Notes under the pieces: model-generated
What the model saw: only the letters and a program-made list of their open reading frames with translations
Told to the model about the DNA's origin: nothing
Databases searched by the model: none
From: Streptomyces sp. NBC_01460
GTDB lineage: Bacteria; Actinomycetota; Actinomycetes; Streptomycetales; Streptomycetaceae
NCBI RefSeq assembly: GCF_036227405.1
Contig: NZ_CP109473.1
Location: 8,308,001-8,372,000 of the forward strand
Length of the DNA: 64,000 nt
Reading direction: 5' to 3'
Position numbers and translations under genes: made by a program
In this document: positions 50,574 through 59,291 of the stretch, one piece after another
Layout of the letters: each line of letters opens with the position of its first letter
Position numbering within the stretch: the first letter of the stretch is position 1

Positions 50574-50784
50574 GCGGGCGCCCTTCTTGAACGGCCTCGG
50601 CAGCCGTTCCGACGGTCTGCTGCCGACGGCGAATCAGATCGTCGGCTCCGCCGTGTGGGGCCCTCGGCCGGCCCGAGGATGTCGACATCAACACCTCGTC
50701 GTCCGGCCCGACGGCCGGCCCGTAGGACGGCGGCCGCGCCGCGTCCCCGGCCGGGGACGCGGCAAGGAGATGGCCGCGGTGGGG

Positions 50785-51441
50785 TCAGGCGCGCCACTCG
50801 GCGGTGCGCTCCGGGGAAGCCTCGCCGAGTGCCTTCGTGATGGCATCGGCGTCGCCGCGGTTCCCGTACACCGGTGTGCCCGGCTGCTGGCGCCAGGATT
50901 CGTCGATTCCGCCCGCGTCGACGGTGTCGAAGCCCAGCTCGTCGATCAGATCCCGGACCACCTGCTTGGCCGCCCCGTCGTCGCCCGCTACGGGAAGGGC
51001 CTGGCGCGCGGGTGCCCCCTGGGGGAGGCCCTTGTCGAGGATGTCCTGGGCGTACGTGCCGTTGAACGCCTTGATCACCGGGTGCCCGATCTGCCGCTCG
51101 GTCCACCGGCTCTCCGTCAGCCCGTCCTCGATGGCGTCGATACGCCCGTCCCGCTGCGGGTAGTAGTTGCCCGTGTCGATGACGGTGACGTCGTCCGCCG
51201 CGCCTTCGAGGATTCCCGAGGGAAGGTCGGGGACCGCCTTGAGCGGAACGGTCACCACGACGACGCGCGCCCCTCGCGCGGCCTCCACCGACGTCACCGC
51301 GGTGGCGCCGGTCTCCTCGGCCAGCGCCTCGAGTGTCTCGGGCCCCCGGGAGTTCGCGACGGAGACGTCGTGCCCCAGCGCGGTGAGCCGCCGCGCGAGA
51401 TTGCCGCCGATGTTCCCTGCGCCGATGATGCCGATCTTCAT
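50785..51441 (-). CDS. NADP-dependent F420-reductase-like oxidoreductase
   Basis: 218 residues from the ATG at 51441. Rossmann N-terminus MKIGIIGAGNIGGNLARRLT, then VSVANSRGPETLEALAEETG (in part) with the Asn-Ser-Arg that reads the NADP phosphate, and VVVVTVPLKAVPDLP. It belongs to the NADPH:F420 oxidoreductase-like group (F420_oxidored fold). It may use F420 or another acceptor; the region NYYPQRDGRIDAIEDGLTES (in part) is typical of the group. It is monocistronic; the convergent-side spacer 50574-50784 has no gene. Confidence 0.86.
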   Translation of the reverse strand: MKIGIIGAGNIGGNLARRLTALGHDVSVANSRGPETLEALAEETGATAVTSVEAARGARVVVVTVPLKAVPDLPSGILEGAADDVTVIDTGNYYPQRDGRIDAIEDGLTESRWTERQIGHPVIKAFNGTYAQDILDKGLPQGAPARQALPVAGDDGAAKQVVRDLIDELGFDTVDAGGIDESWRQQPGTPVYGNRGDADAITKALGEASPERTAEWRA

Positions 51442-51630
51442 GGAAATCCGACCTTCCGATGCCGAGTGCTGGAGTAAAGGGTCTCGCCGGATCACCAACC
51501 CCGGGAGATCAGGATCTGTTCCGGGTCTGCCGAAACGGTTCAGCTTCCCCAGCGTGGATGAGGCTGTTCCCTCTGGGCACGTATCGGGGAGACAAGCGGA
51601 ACCACAATGCCCCACTTGGAGGTGGCGCCC

Positions 51631-52182
51631 GTGTTGCACGGTGTCGATGTCAGCACCTACCAGACGGACTTCGACACGGACGGCCTGGACTTCGTCTTCG
51701 TCAAGGCGACCGAGGGCCGTTCCTACGTCAATCCGAAGCTGAAGAATCAGGTGAAACGTGCCAGGGACGCGGAATGCGTCGTCGGCTTCTACCACTTTCT
51801 CTGGCCCGGGCACGCGAAGGAACAAGCCCACTACTTTCTCGAGAACACGCCGGAGAAGGAGGGTGACCTCCTCGCCGTCGACTGGGAACGGACGGGGGAC
51901 GGGACCCGCGCGAGCAGTGCGGACAAGGACCGCTTCATCCGGGAGGTGAAAAGGCTGCGGCCGCACCACCGAGTCCTTCTCTACTGCAACCGTTCGTTCT
52001 GGATCAACCACGACACGAGTGCGTACGACGGCGACGGACTCTGGATCGCCGACTACGGCAAGGCGGCGGAGCCCCGGATCGACGCGGCCTGGCGCATCCA
52101 CCAGTACACCGACGACCCGATCGACAAGAACGTGGCCGACTTCCCCTCACGCAAGGCGCTGCGCGCCTGGGCCACGGCCTGA
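51631..52182 (+). CDS. GH25-family lysozyme-like hydrolase
   Basis: About 183 residues. GH25 barrel: HGVDVSTYQTDFDTDGLDFV (first catalytic-site Asp in GVDVS), FVFVKATEGRSYVNP, VVGFYHFLWPG, LLAVDWERTGDG (the DxE region) and LYCNRSFWINHD. The enzyme cleaves beta-1,4 bonds of peptidoglycan. The start chosen is the GTG at 51631, six bases after GGAGGTGG; an in-frame ATG at 51607 is an alternative. No signal peptide is seen, so it would act inside the cell or need another route out. A 20-bp tandem repeat array begins at its stop codon. Confidence 0.86.
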   Translation: MLHGVDVSTYQTDFDTDGLDFVFVKATEGRSYVNPKLKNQVKRARDAECVVGFYHFLWPGHAKEQAHYFLENTPEKEGDLLAVDWERTGDGTRASSADKDRFIREVKRLRPHHRVLLYCNRSFWINHDTSAYDGDGLWIADYGKAAEPRIDAAWRIHQYTDDPIDKNVADFPSRKALRAWATA

Positions 52183-52250
52183 GGGAGGGGACGCGCTCCT
52201 GAGAGAGGACATGTGCTTCTGAGGGAGGGAACGCGCTCCTGAGGGAGCGG
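52180..52250 (+). repeat. 20-bp tandem repeat array starting at a stop codon
   Basis: Three full units (52180-52199, 52200-52219, 52220-52239) and a partial fourth (52240-52250). Units 1 and 3 read TGAGGGAGGGGACGCGCTCC and TGAGGGAGGGAACGCGCTCC; unit 2 is more diverged. The first TGA is the stop of the GH25 gene. Confidence 0.8.
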
Positions 52251-52406
52251 TGCGGTCGTCAACACGGACACCGCGACCATCGGCCAGTGGAGTGTCCTTT
52301 GCCAGCCACTGGTGCAGTGCGCACGGAGATGACCTGCGGTTCCGCCGCAGGGAGTCCATCCTGGTCGCCGAGTCCGCAACCGGCCGTCGACCGAAGGAGT
52401 GCCGCA

Positions 52407-54137
52407 GTGACGACGAGGGGTCCCTCAGTATCGGCGGAAGCCGATGCCGCCTATCAGGACGAACTGCCTGTACGGCGTCGGCAGCCGGGGAACGTGGTCA
52501 TCAGGTGGCTGACCACCACCGACCACAAGACCATCGGCACGATGTACCTGATGACCTCGTTCGCCTTCTTCATCGTCGGTGGCGTCCTGGCGCTCGTCAT
52601 GCGTGCCGAACTGGGCCGTCCGGGTGACCAGATCATCTCCAACGAGCAGTACAACCAGGCGTTCACGATGCACGGCACGATCATGCTGCTGATGTTCGCG
52701 ACGCCGCTGTTCGCGGGTTTCGCGAACTGGATCATGCCGCTGCAGATCGGCGCGCCCGACGTGGCGTTCCCGCGGCTGAACATGTTCGCGTACTGGCTGT
52801 ACCTCTTCGGGTCGCTGATCGCGGTGTCCGGCTTCCTCACCCCGCAGGGTGCGGCCGACTTCGGCTGGTTCGCCTACTCCCCGCTCACCGACGCGGTCCG
52901 CTCGCCCGGCGTCGGTGGCGACCTGTGGATCATGGGCCTGGCCTTCTCCGGCTTCGGCACGATCCTCGGCTCGGTCAACTTCATCACCACGATCATCTGC
53001 ATGCGCGCCCCCGGCATGACGATGTTCCGCATGCCGATCTTCACCTGGAACGTCCTGCTGACCGGTGTCCTGGTCCTGCTGGCCTTCCCGGTCCTGGCCG
53101 CCGCGCTCTTCGCGCTCGAGGCCGACCGGAAATTCGGCGCCCACGTCTTCGACGCGGCCAATGGTGGCGCATTGCTCTGGCAACACCTCTTCTGGTTCTT
53201 CGGCCATCCAGAGGTGTACATCATCGCTCTGCCGTTCTTCGGGATCGTCACCGAGGTCTTCCCCGTGTTCAGCAGGAAGCCGATCTTCGGCTATGTCGGT
53301 CTCATCAGCGCGACGATCGCCATCGCCGGCCTCTCGGTGACGGTGTGGGCGCACCACATGTACGTCACCGGCGGTGTGCTGCTGCCGTTCTTCTCCTTCA
53401 TGACGTTCCTCATCGCGGTGCCCACCGGTGTGAAGTTCTTCAACTGGATCGGCACGATGTGGAAGGGCTCCTTGTCCTTCGAGACACCGATGCTCTGGTC
53501 CATCGGATTCCTCGTCACCTTCCTCTTCGGAGGGCTCACCGGAGTCCTTCTGGCCTCGCCGCCGCTGGACTTCCACGTCTCCGACTCGTACTTCGTCGTC
53601 GCGCACTTCCACTACGTCGTCTTCGGCACCGTGGTCTTCGCGATGTTCGCCGGATTCCATTTCTGGTGGCCGAAGTTCACCGGCAAGATGCTGGACGAGC
53701 GGCTCGGGAAGATGACGTTCTGGACGCTGTTCATCGGCTTCCACGGCACGTTCCTGGTGCAGCACTGGCTGGGTGCCGAGGGCATGCCGCGTCGTTACGC
53801 GGACTACCTCGCGGCAGACGGCTTCACCGCCCTGAACACGATCTCGACGATCGCCTCCTTCGTGCTCGGCCTGTCCATGCTCCCGTTCCTGTACAACGTG
53901 TGGAAGACGGCCAAGTACGGCAAGAAGATCGAGGTCGACGACCCGTGGGGCTACGGCCGTTCGCTCGAATGGGCGACGTCCTGCCCGCCCCCGCGTCACA
54001 ACTTCCTGACGCTTCCGCGGATCCGCTCCGAATCCCCGGCGTTCGACCTGCACTACCCCTCGATCCGCGCGCTCGAGGACGCGACGAACCGTCCTCACGA
54101 ATCCGTCACGGTGGCGCCCGGGGACAAGCAGGAATAG
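52407..54137 (+). CDS. ctaD: Cytochrome c oxidase subunit I (orphan copy)
   Basis: 576 residues from the GTG at 52407, with AAGGAG upstream. 12 predicted membrane helices and the haem-copper ligands: MHGTIMLL (low-spin haem His), [14 protein letters not shown] (CuB His and cross-linked Tyr), [10 protein letters not shown] (CuB His pair) and HFHYVVFG (haem a and a3 His). It is a full-length aa3-type subunit I. ctaC, ctaE and ctaF are not adjacent, so it is a second copy separate from the main respiratory operon. A small membrane protein follows 34 bp later and may be a dedicated partner. Confidence 0.93.
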   Translation: MTTRGPSVSAEADAAYQDELPVRRRQPGNVVIRWLTTTDHKTIGTMYLMTSFAFFIVGGVLALVMRAELGRPGDQIISNEQYNQAFTMHGTIMLLMFATPLFAGFANWIMPLQIGAPDVAFPRLNMFAYWLYLFGSLIAVSGFLTPQGAADFGWFAYSPLTDAVRSPGVGGDLWIMGLAFSGFGTILGSVNFITTIICMRAPGMTMFRMPIFTWNVLLTGVLVLLAFPVLAAALFALEADRKFGAHVFDAANGGALLWQHLFWFFGHPEVYIIALPFFGIVTEVFPVFSRKPIFGYVGLISATIAIAGLSVTVWAHHMYVTGGVLLPFFSFMTFLIAVPTGVKFFNWIGTMWKGSLSFETPMLWSIGFLVTFLFGGLTGVLLASPPLDFHVSDSYFVVAHFHYVVFGTVVFAMFAGFHFWWPKFTGKMLDERLGKMTFWTLFIGFHGTFLVQHWLGAEGMPRRYADYLAADGFTALNTISTIASFVLGLSMLPFLYNVWKTAKYGKKIEVDDPWGYGRSLEWATSCPPPRHNFLTLPRIRSESPAFDLHYPSIRALEDATNRPHESVTVAPGDKQE

Positions 54138-54171
54138 GCCCGGGACGACGGCTCGAGGAGAGGAGGACCGT

Positions 54172-54513
54172 GTGGATCCGGACAAGGAGAGCACCCGGGG
54201 CCTGGCCCAGGTCGAGGGCTACCTGCTCTGGAACGCCGAGGTCGAGCAGGCCCGCCGACAGGCCCGCCGCTTCACCGAGGCCCTGCCCTGGCTCACCACA
54301 GCCCAACGGGACGACGTCGAGCGCGTCTACGTCGCGGACAGGGTGGAGATCTGCCGGGAGACGCTCACCAGGATCGCGGGCCGGGCCGTGGAACTACGGG
54401 GTGAGTACACCGCACGGTACGACCGGCTGAGGGCCCGCTGTGTCGCTGTGTCCGTCCTGACCGTCGGCACGGTGGGCGGGGCCTGCGCCGCCCTGGCCCT
54501 GATCAGCCGCTGA
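54172..54513 (+). CDS. Small membrane protein paired with orphan ctaD
   Basis: 113 residues from the GTG at 54172, with AGGAGG 5 bases upstream. The protein is a charged amphipathic helical body (VEQARRQARRFTEALPWLTT, VERVYVADRVEICRETLTRI) and a single C-terminal membrane helix (VSVLTVGTVGGACAALALIS). No domain recognised. Spacing of 34 bp and the same direction as ctaD suggest one transcript and perhaps a role in assembly or stability of the alternative oxidase (inference). A strong hairpin follows. Confidence 0.8.
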   Translation: MDPDKESTRGLAQVEGYLLWNAEVEQARRQARRFTEALPWLTTAQRDDVERVYVADRVEICRETLTRIAGRAVELRGEYTARYDRLRARCVAVSVLTVGTVGGACAALALISR

Positions 54514-54519
54514 CCCCGG

Positions 54520-54555
54520 CCCCGGGCACCTGGAGCGTCCTCCGCGTGCCCGGGG
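54520..54555. terminator. Strong hairpin between convergent genes
   Basis: A perfect 10-bp stem CCCCGGGCAC / GTGCCCGGGG (54520-54529 with 54546-54555). An alternative outer stem TGACCCCGG/CCGGGGTCA (54511-54519 with 54550-54558) spans both stop-codon regions. It ends the ctaD unit and the convergent VOC gene. Confidence 0.78.
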
Positions 54556-54933
54556 TCAGTGGCGTACCAGGCAGAACGGATGTCCGGCGGGATCCGCGAA
54601 CACACGCCAGCTCCGGGTGCCGGAGCCCTCGTCCAGCACGGTCGCTCCGAGCGCGACCACCTGCTCGTGGGCACCGTCGAGATCAGGGACGGCGAAGTCC
54701 AGGTGGAACTGCTGCGGGCGAGCGGGATCCGGCCACAGCGGAGGGAGGTACTCCGCGACACGCTGGAAGCAGAGCACCGGCCCGGCCGGAGTGTGCACCG
54801 TCGCCCAGTCGTCACCGAGTGCCCAGCGTCCGTCGGGCCGGTCGGTCTCGCCGCCCAGCACGGCCGCATAGAACCGGGCCAGACCGGCCGGGTCGGCGCA
54901 GTCCAGCACCACACACTGCAGTTCAGCGATCAT
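54556..54933 (-). CDS. VOC (glyoxalase/bleomycin-resistance) family protein
   Basis: 125 residues from the ATG at 54933 (in-frame ATG 54942 alternative). VOC fold with two paired beta-alpha-beta-beta-beta modules: VVLDCADPAGLARFYAAVLG, PRPQQFHLDFAVPDLDGAHEQ (in part) and FADPAGHPFCLVRH. Metal ligands are probably His and Glu/His in the DFAV and FCLV strands. These proteins range from glyoxalases to antibiotic-binding resistance proteins; the substrate is unknown. Confidence 0.88.
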   Translation of the reverse strand: MIAELQCVVLDCADPAGLARFYAAVLGGETDRPDGRWALGDDWATVHTPAGPVLCFQRVAEYLPPLWPDPARPQQFHLDFAVPDLDGAHEQVVALGATVLDEGSGTRSWRVFADPAGHPFCLVRH

Positions 54934-55001
54934 GCACCGCATCCTAGCCAGGGCCTGTCCGGCGAGTGCTGAGTCCGTGATCTGCCGGATCCGGGACGCT
55001 G

Positions 55002-56837
55002 TCAGCCGGCGGGAACCGCCCGTGCCCGGTCGAGTTCGGACAGGTGCGCGGCGAGGAGTTCGGCGTGCGCCGGGGACAGTTCGGCGGCACGCTGGTCCAT
55101 CTGGACCGCACACGCCGTCGTCGTGTCGATGAGTTGTTCCAGCGCGCCCGCGACCCCCTCGGAGCCAGCGGAATGCCTGGACACCGGAGGGAGTTCGGCC
55201 GCCGACAGATCGATGGCCGTACGGGCTCTGGCCAGCGACCTGTAGGCGTCGCGGCGGAGCGCTCCTCTCAGGGCGTGGTCCTCCGGGGCGTCCAGGACGT
55301 GCCCCAGGTAGCGGTGTGCCGCCCCCACCGCCGTGTCCAGAGCCGCCCTCACACCGTGGCCCCGCCGGCCCGGCATCGGCAGGTGCCCGACCAACAGCAC
55401 CGTCCCGCAGGCGAGGAGGGATTCCACGACCCGGCCCCAGGAGGCGGGCGGCTCACCGCCGAGCAGGACGAGGGACAGGACGAGTACGGTGACCACCGCC
55501 GTCTGCACCGCGAAGTGACGGGTCGCCACCGGAAGGAGCGCGCCGCAGAGCGCCACCGTCGCGACCAGGGGAGCCGGGCCGGACACCAGGACGCCCAGGA
55601 CACCGAAGACCGCGGCGCCCGCCACGGTCCCCACAGCCCGGCACACCACCCGCGAGACGAGCGGACCGAGATCGGGCTTGACCAGGAAGACGGTGGTGGC
55701 GGGCAGCCAGTACCAGTGCTCGTGATGCAGCCACTGCGCCAGGACCGTACTCGTCGCGCAGCACACCGCGACCCGGAGGCCGTATTCGAGCCCCGCCGCG
55801 CTCCAGGCCCGGCGCAGGGCGGACGCGCCCGACTGCCCTGTGTGCCTGCCCGGGGCCACTCCGGCGGGACGGTCGAACACCGCGGCGGCACGCAGCAGGG
55901 CGTCGTCCAGAGCCCGCAGTCCGGCGTCCGTCCGGGCCGGCGCCGGCAGTGGTCCGCAGGAACCGCCGGACCGTACGGCGGCTGCCAGCCCGCGAGGTCC
56001 CTCCGCGATCCTGGCGGGCAGCGAGACACCGGCCCAGGCCAGCGCGGTCGCGGCCTCCGCCAGGGGAAATGCCGCAGCGTACTGGGCGTGCAGCCGCCGC
56101 TCCGCCGAGGAGCTCGCACGGCGCCGCAGCCGTGGGCCCGCAAGAGCGTCCTGGGCGTGGTCGAGCGCCGCACTCAGCGCGGCCCGCCCTGCCCGGGCCC
56201 GGGGGCCGCCCGCAGCGAGCAGGAGCCCCGCCACGGCTTCGTAGACCGCGGCGACGGCCTCCCTCTCCCCGTCGAGCCTGTACGGCCCGTTGCCGAGGCC
56301 ACCCGGAGACGGCAGGAGCAGCCGGAGAAGGAGGAGCCATCCCGCACCGGCCAGGAACAGCAGCGCACGCACCGGGCCGGACTCCGGCAGCGGCATGCCG
56401 GCCCCGATCACGACCGCTACCAGCACCTGGGTGCCGCACGCCGACGCGACGGGCCCCGTGGAGCTGAGCGCACCCGCCAGCAGACCCAGCGCTCCGACCA
56501 CGGCCGGTAGGACGACCAGGGACCGGCCACCGCCCGCAGCAGCCGCGATCACCGTGCCCAGCAGCAGACCCGCCGAGCCCGCCAGGGCGGGAACCCCCAG
56601 CCTCGTGACCGAGGCGCGGCGGCTGCCGGGCCGGTCGTTGATGCCGGCAAGCATCGCGCCGAGTGCCGCGGGAACCCCTGCGGTCGGCCGTTCGGCGAGC
56701 ACGGTCACGAGGAGCGGCGCGGCGGCCAGCGCCCCGCGCAGGACGGCGTTCCACGGGACCGGTCCGCGCTGGGCGCGGAGCACGTGGGCGAGCCACGGGG
56801 GAAGCCGATCGACGAGAAGAGAAGGCGTGGTCACCAT
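55002..56837 (-). CDS. FUSC-family two-domain membrane protein
   Basis: 611 residues from the ATG at 56837. Two hydrophobic blocks of six segments each (about residues 30-180 and 365-490), the second containing LQWLHHEHWYWLPATTVFLV-like AQWLHHEHWYWLPATTVFL and FAVQTAVVTVLVLSLVLLGG, separated by a soluble helical region. This is the FUSC/YccS-like arrangement of putative exporters. The single-block relative at 1980-3218 belongs to the same broad family. Substrate unknown. Confidence 0.86.
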   Translation of the reverse strand: MVTTPSLLVDRLPPWLAHVLRAQRGPVPWNAVLRGALAAAPLLVTVLAERPTAGVPAALGAMLAGINDRPGSRRASVTRLGVPALAGSAGLLLGTVIAAAAGGGRSLVVLPAVVGALGLLAGALSSTGPVASACGTQVLVAVVIGAGMPLPESGPVRALLFLAGAGWLLLLRLLLPSPGGLGNGPYRLDGEREAVAAVYEAVAGLLLAAGGPRARAGRAALSAALDHAQDALAGPRLRRRASSSAERRLHAQYAAAFPLAEAATALAWAGVSLPARIAEGPRGLAAAVRSGGSCGPLPAPARTDAGLRALDDALLRAAAVFDRPAGVAPGRHTGQSGASALRRAWSAAGLEYGLRVAVCCATSTVLAQWLHHEHWYWLPATTVFLVKPDLGPLVSRVVCRAVGTVAGAAVFGVLGVLVSGPAPLVATVALCGALLPVATRHFAVQTAVVTVLVLSLVLLGGEPPASWGRVVESLLACGTVLLVGHLPMPGRRGHGVRAALDTAVGAAHRYLGHVLDAPEDHALRGALRRDAYRSLARARTAIDLSAAELPPVSRHSAGSEGVAGALEQLIDTTTACAVQMDQRAAELSPAHAELLAAHLSELDRARAVPAG

Positions 56838-56975
56838 GCTCCTGTCCGCGGGGGAAGACGTCGTTGTCGCCGGCGGACGCCTTCGGCCTGGGCTCGGGCC
56901 CAGCCTAGATCCTTTGCATGGAGGGGGTGCTACCTGATCGTTTCCGCCGTATGACGGTGTTCCGGACCCCGGGGG

Positions 56976-58568
56976 TCAGAGGGCGGTGCCGAAGTTCTGG
57001 GTCCACACGGGCCCCCCGGACGAGTCCTCCCTGCCGACGCCGATCTCCTGGAAGGCGCAGTTGAGGATGTTCGCCCGGTGTCCCTCGCTGTTCATCCAGG
57101 CGTCCATCACCGACTCGGCGGTCTGCTGGCCCTTCGCTATGTTCTCGCCGTACGTGCTCCACCGGTACCCGACGGCGGTGATGCGTGCGCCGGGGTCCGT
57201 GCCGTCGGGTGAGGTGTGGGAGAAGTAGTCCCGCGCCACCATGTCCGCGGAGTGGCGTGAAGCAGCTGTCGTCAGCAGGCTGTTGCCGCTCACCGGGCCG
57301 CACCCTTCCTTGGCCCGCTCGGAGTTGACCAGCGCGATGACCTCGTCGGCCGCCGACGGGGCCGACGAGGGCTTCGGCGCGGCAGCCGGCTTCGAGGACG
57401 GTGTGCGAGGCTTCGGCGTCGGCTTGGGGGTGGGGGACGCCGTGCGGCTTCTGGAGGCGGACGGAGAGGCGCTCGCGGAAGGTTTCGGCGAGGCGGACGA
57501 AGACGACGGCGAGGCGGAGGAGGGGGACGCCGACGGGGACGACGACGTGTCCACAGGGGCCGACGGCCCGGTCAGAGGCTTGACGGCGGTCGCGGGATCC
57601 TCGCCCGTGTCGTCCGTGTAGAGGTGTACGGCGGCCCCGCCGCCTCCCAGCACCGCGACCGCGGCCAGCCCGGCGACGACCGTGGTGCGGCGCCGCCGCC
57701 GCGCGCCCTCGCGGCGCCGCTCGGCACGGCCCGCACCGGACACGACGCCGCCGGCCGCGGGCAGGAACGCCGTCGGCAGGATGTCCGCCGCCGGGCCGGC
57801 CACGGATGCCGCCACCGGCACCAGGGCGAGCCCCACCAGAAGGCCCTCCGCGGGAACCAGGCCCGAGCGGTGGCCCGCGCACACCGTGCACTCACGCGCG
57901 TGGCGGGCCAGCCGCTTGCGCCAGAGGGCGGACGGCATCCCGTCCCATCGGGCGGTCAGGTCCTCGAGCAGGACGCAGCGCGGGTCCGCCGCCAGGGCGC
58001 GTACCACCACCCGGGCCGCCTCCAGCCGTTCCTTCATCCGCTGGACGCGCACCGCGGTGTGCTGGGGTGACAGGTCCAGGGCGCTCGCGACCTCGGCGCG
58101 GGAGAGTTCGCCCGCCGTCTCCAGCCACCACAGCGACACCAGTTCGCGGTCCTCGTCGTCCAGCCAGCGGGTGGCCTCGGCGGCTTCCCTGCGCTGGCCG
58201 GTCAGACCCAGCCGGACGATCGTCAGCTCGACGAAATCGGCGGCGGGGTCGACGACGTCGTACGCGTCGTCCATCCGGTCCGCGGACATCTCCCCGGTCC
58301 TGCGCTCACGCCAGTGCCCGCGTATCTCGTTCATGGTGATGGCCACGAACCAGGACCTGAAGCTCTTCGGGGTGCGCAGCGTGGGCAGGCCGCGGAGCAT
58401 GCGCAGCACGCTGTCCTGGACCACGTCGTCGACGTCGGCATGGCCGTTGAGAGCCCTGCCGACGATGTTGTAGACCAACGGCAGGTAGGACGCGACGAGG
58501 TGGTCCTGCGCCTCGGTGTCACCCTTCTGCGCGGCCTTGATCAACGCCGTCTCGCGTGCCTCGCCCAT
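56976..58568 (-). CDS. ECF sigma factor fused to zinc finger, TM helix and CAP domain
   Basis: 530 residues from the ATG at 58568. Order: sigma region 2 (about 20-90; VVQDSVLRMLRGLPTLRTPK), sigma region 4 (about 140-190; EVASALDLSPQHTAVRVQRM), an anti-sigma-like zinc finger H223-x3-C227-x2-C230, a basic patch and one membrane helix (295-316). Then comes a Ser/Pro/Lys linker (~335-405) and an extracytoplasmic CAP/SCP domain (408-530; EVIALVNSERAKEGCG, HSADMVARDYFSHTSPDG, YGENIAKGQQTAESVM, NSEGHRANIL). Sigma, anti-sigma and a sensor-like exterior domain are thus in one chain. Release would need proteolysis or a conformational change. Confidence 0.93.
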   Translation of the reverse strand: MGEARETALIKAAQKGDTEAQDHLVASYLPLVYNIVGRALNGHADVDDVVQDSVLRMLRGLPTLRTPKSFRSWFVAITMNEIRGHWRERRTGEMSADRMDDAYDVVDPAADFVELTIVRLGLTGQRREAAEATRWLDDEDRELVSLWWLETAGELSRAEVASALDLSPQHTAVRVQRMKERLEAARVVVRALAADPRCVLLEDLTARWDGMPSALWRKRLARHARECTVCAGHRSGLVPAEGLLVGLALVPVAASVAGPAADILPTAFLPAAGGVVSGAGRAERRREGARRRRRTTVVAGLAAVAVLGGGGAAVHLYTDDTGEDPATAVKPLTGPSAPVDTSSSPSASPSSASPSSSSASPKPSASASPSASRSRTASPTPKPTPKPRTPSSKPAAAPKPSSAPSAADEVIALVNSERAKEGCGPVSGNSLLTTAASRHSADMVARDYFSHTSPDGTDPGARITAVGYRWSTYGENIAKGQQTAESVMDAWMNSEGHRANILNCAFQEIGVGREDSSGGPVWTQNFGTAL

Positions 58569-58702
58569 GCTCTGCTCACTCTTCCGGGGTCCTGTTCCGT
58601 CACTTCCCACACTCGGGAGACGCTGTGCGGCGGGGACGATAACAGGAATCCGGCCGTGTGCTCGATCTCCGCTCCCGGATCCGGGAGCCCCGGGCGAACG
58701 TG

Positions 58703-58739
58703 CCGGACCCGGTGGCGGGCATTCCGCCACCGGGTCCGG
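58703..58739. terminator. Perfect 16-bp stem downstream of the MT0933-type gene
   Basis: CCGGACCCGGTGGCGG pairs perfectly with CCGCCACCGGGTCCGG (58703-58718 with 58724-58739) around a 5-base loop. It is 38 bases past the stop of the leftward antitoxin-like gene and upstream of the sigma-CAP gene, insulating the two. Confidence 0.85.
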
Positions 58740-58776
58740 GCACCCGTGGGACCGGACGGGCCGGCGCGTCGGGTGA

Positions 58777-58971
58777 TCAGGAACGGGGCGGGTTGTCCGG
58801 GTCCCGGTCCGAGCCGAGCTGCTGCTTGAGCTTGTCCTGACCGGTGTCGACATGCTTGGCGTACTTGCCCTGCGTCCGGCCGTCGACCATGTCGCCGGCC
58901 TTGTCGACGCCCTTCCCGGCCTGGTCCTCGTGGCCCTTCAGCATCTTCTTGATCTTGTCCAGCGCGGACAT
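58777..58971 (-). CDS. MT0933-like antitoxin family protein
   Basis: 64 residues from the ATG at 58971. The sequence SALDKIKKMLKGHEDQAGKG, then DKAGDMVDGRTQGKYAKHVD, matches the MT0933-type small acid/base-rich proteins annotated as antitoxins. No toxin gene is adjacent. In streptomycetes these proteins are frequent and may have a general stress role. GAGGA precedes the start. Confidence 0.86.
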   Translation of the reverse strand: MSALDKIKKMLKGHEDQAGKGVDKAGDMVDGRTQGKYAKHVDTGQDKLKQQLGSDRDPDNPPRS

Positions 58972-59131
58972 GACGGATCCTCCTCGCCCTCGGGTTCCCC
59001 CACCCGTCCAGGGTCACCGCACATCGCCGGGTCCGCATCCCCGAGCGGGCCCCGGCGGGCCGGTCGGTGCCCGGACGTGTGAAGGGCTCCTGGGTGGGCA
59101 GATACCGGGTTACCAGGAGGAGGTGGTGGCC

Positions 59132-59227
59132 GTGGGCCGCATCCAGATCGTCCGCCGTCCGCAGCCCCCCACGGGGCCGCCCCCGCTCGACCTGCGAACG
59201 CCGTCCGGGCGCCCTCTGCCGTACTGA
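59132..59227 (+). CDS. Possible 31-residue basic Pro-rich peptide
   Basis: A GTG at 59132 is preceded by a strong GGAGGAGGTGG (59117-59127). The product, MGRIQIVRRPQPPTGPPPLD plus LRTPSGRPLPY, is basic and proline-rich with no known family. It lies 64 bp before the methyltransferase gene. The ribosome-binding site is the main support; it may be a leader peptide or chance. Confidence 0.35.
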   Translation: MGRIQIVRRPQPPTGPPPLDLRTPSGRPLPY

Positions 59228-59256
59228 CCCCCGGGCACGCACCGCTCCGTCCGAAC

Positions 59257-59287
59257 GGGGTGTGAGGCTTCGGGGGTGTGAGGCTTC
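59257..59287 (+). repeat. Tandem duplication of the ribosome-binding region
   Basis: GGGGTGTGAGGCTTC occurs twice with a 16-bp period (59257-59271 and 59273-59287), ending four bases before the methyltransferase ATG. Both copies contain the GAGG that would serve as Shine-Dalgarno. Confidence 0.7.
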
Positions 59288-59291
59288 CGAC

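Larger units (their letters stand above)
58972..59291. other. 320-bp intergenic region with a possible 31-residue gene
   Basis: The region between the antitoxin-like gene and the methyltransferase gene has no gene over 60 codons with convincing coding character. It holds one short candidate reading frame (59132-59227) and a 16-bp-period duplication (59257-59287) beside the methyltransferase start; the two divergent promoters should be here. Confidence 0.6.
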
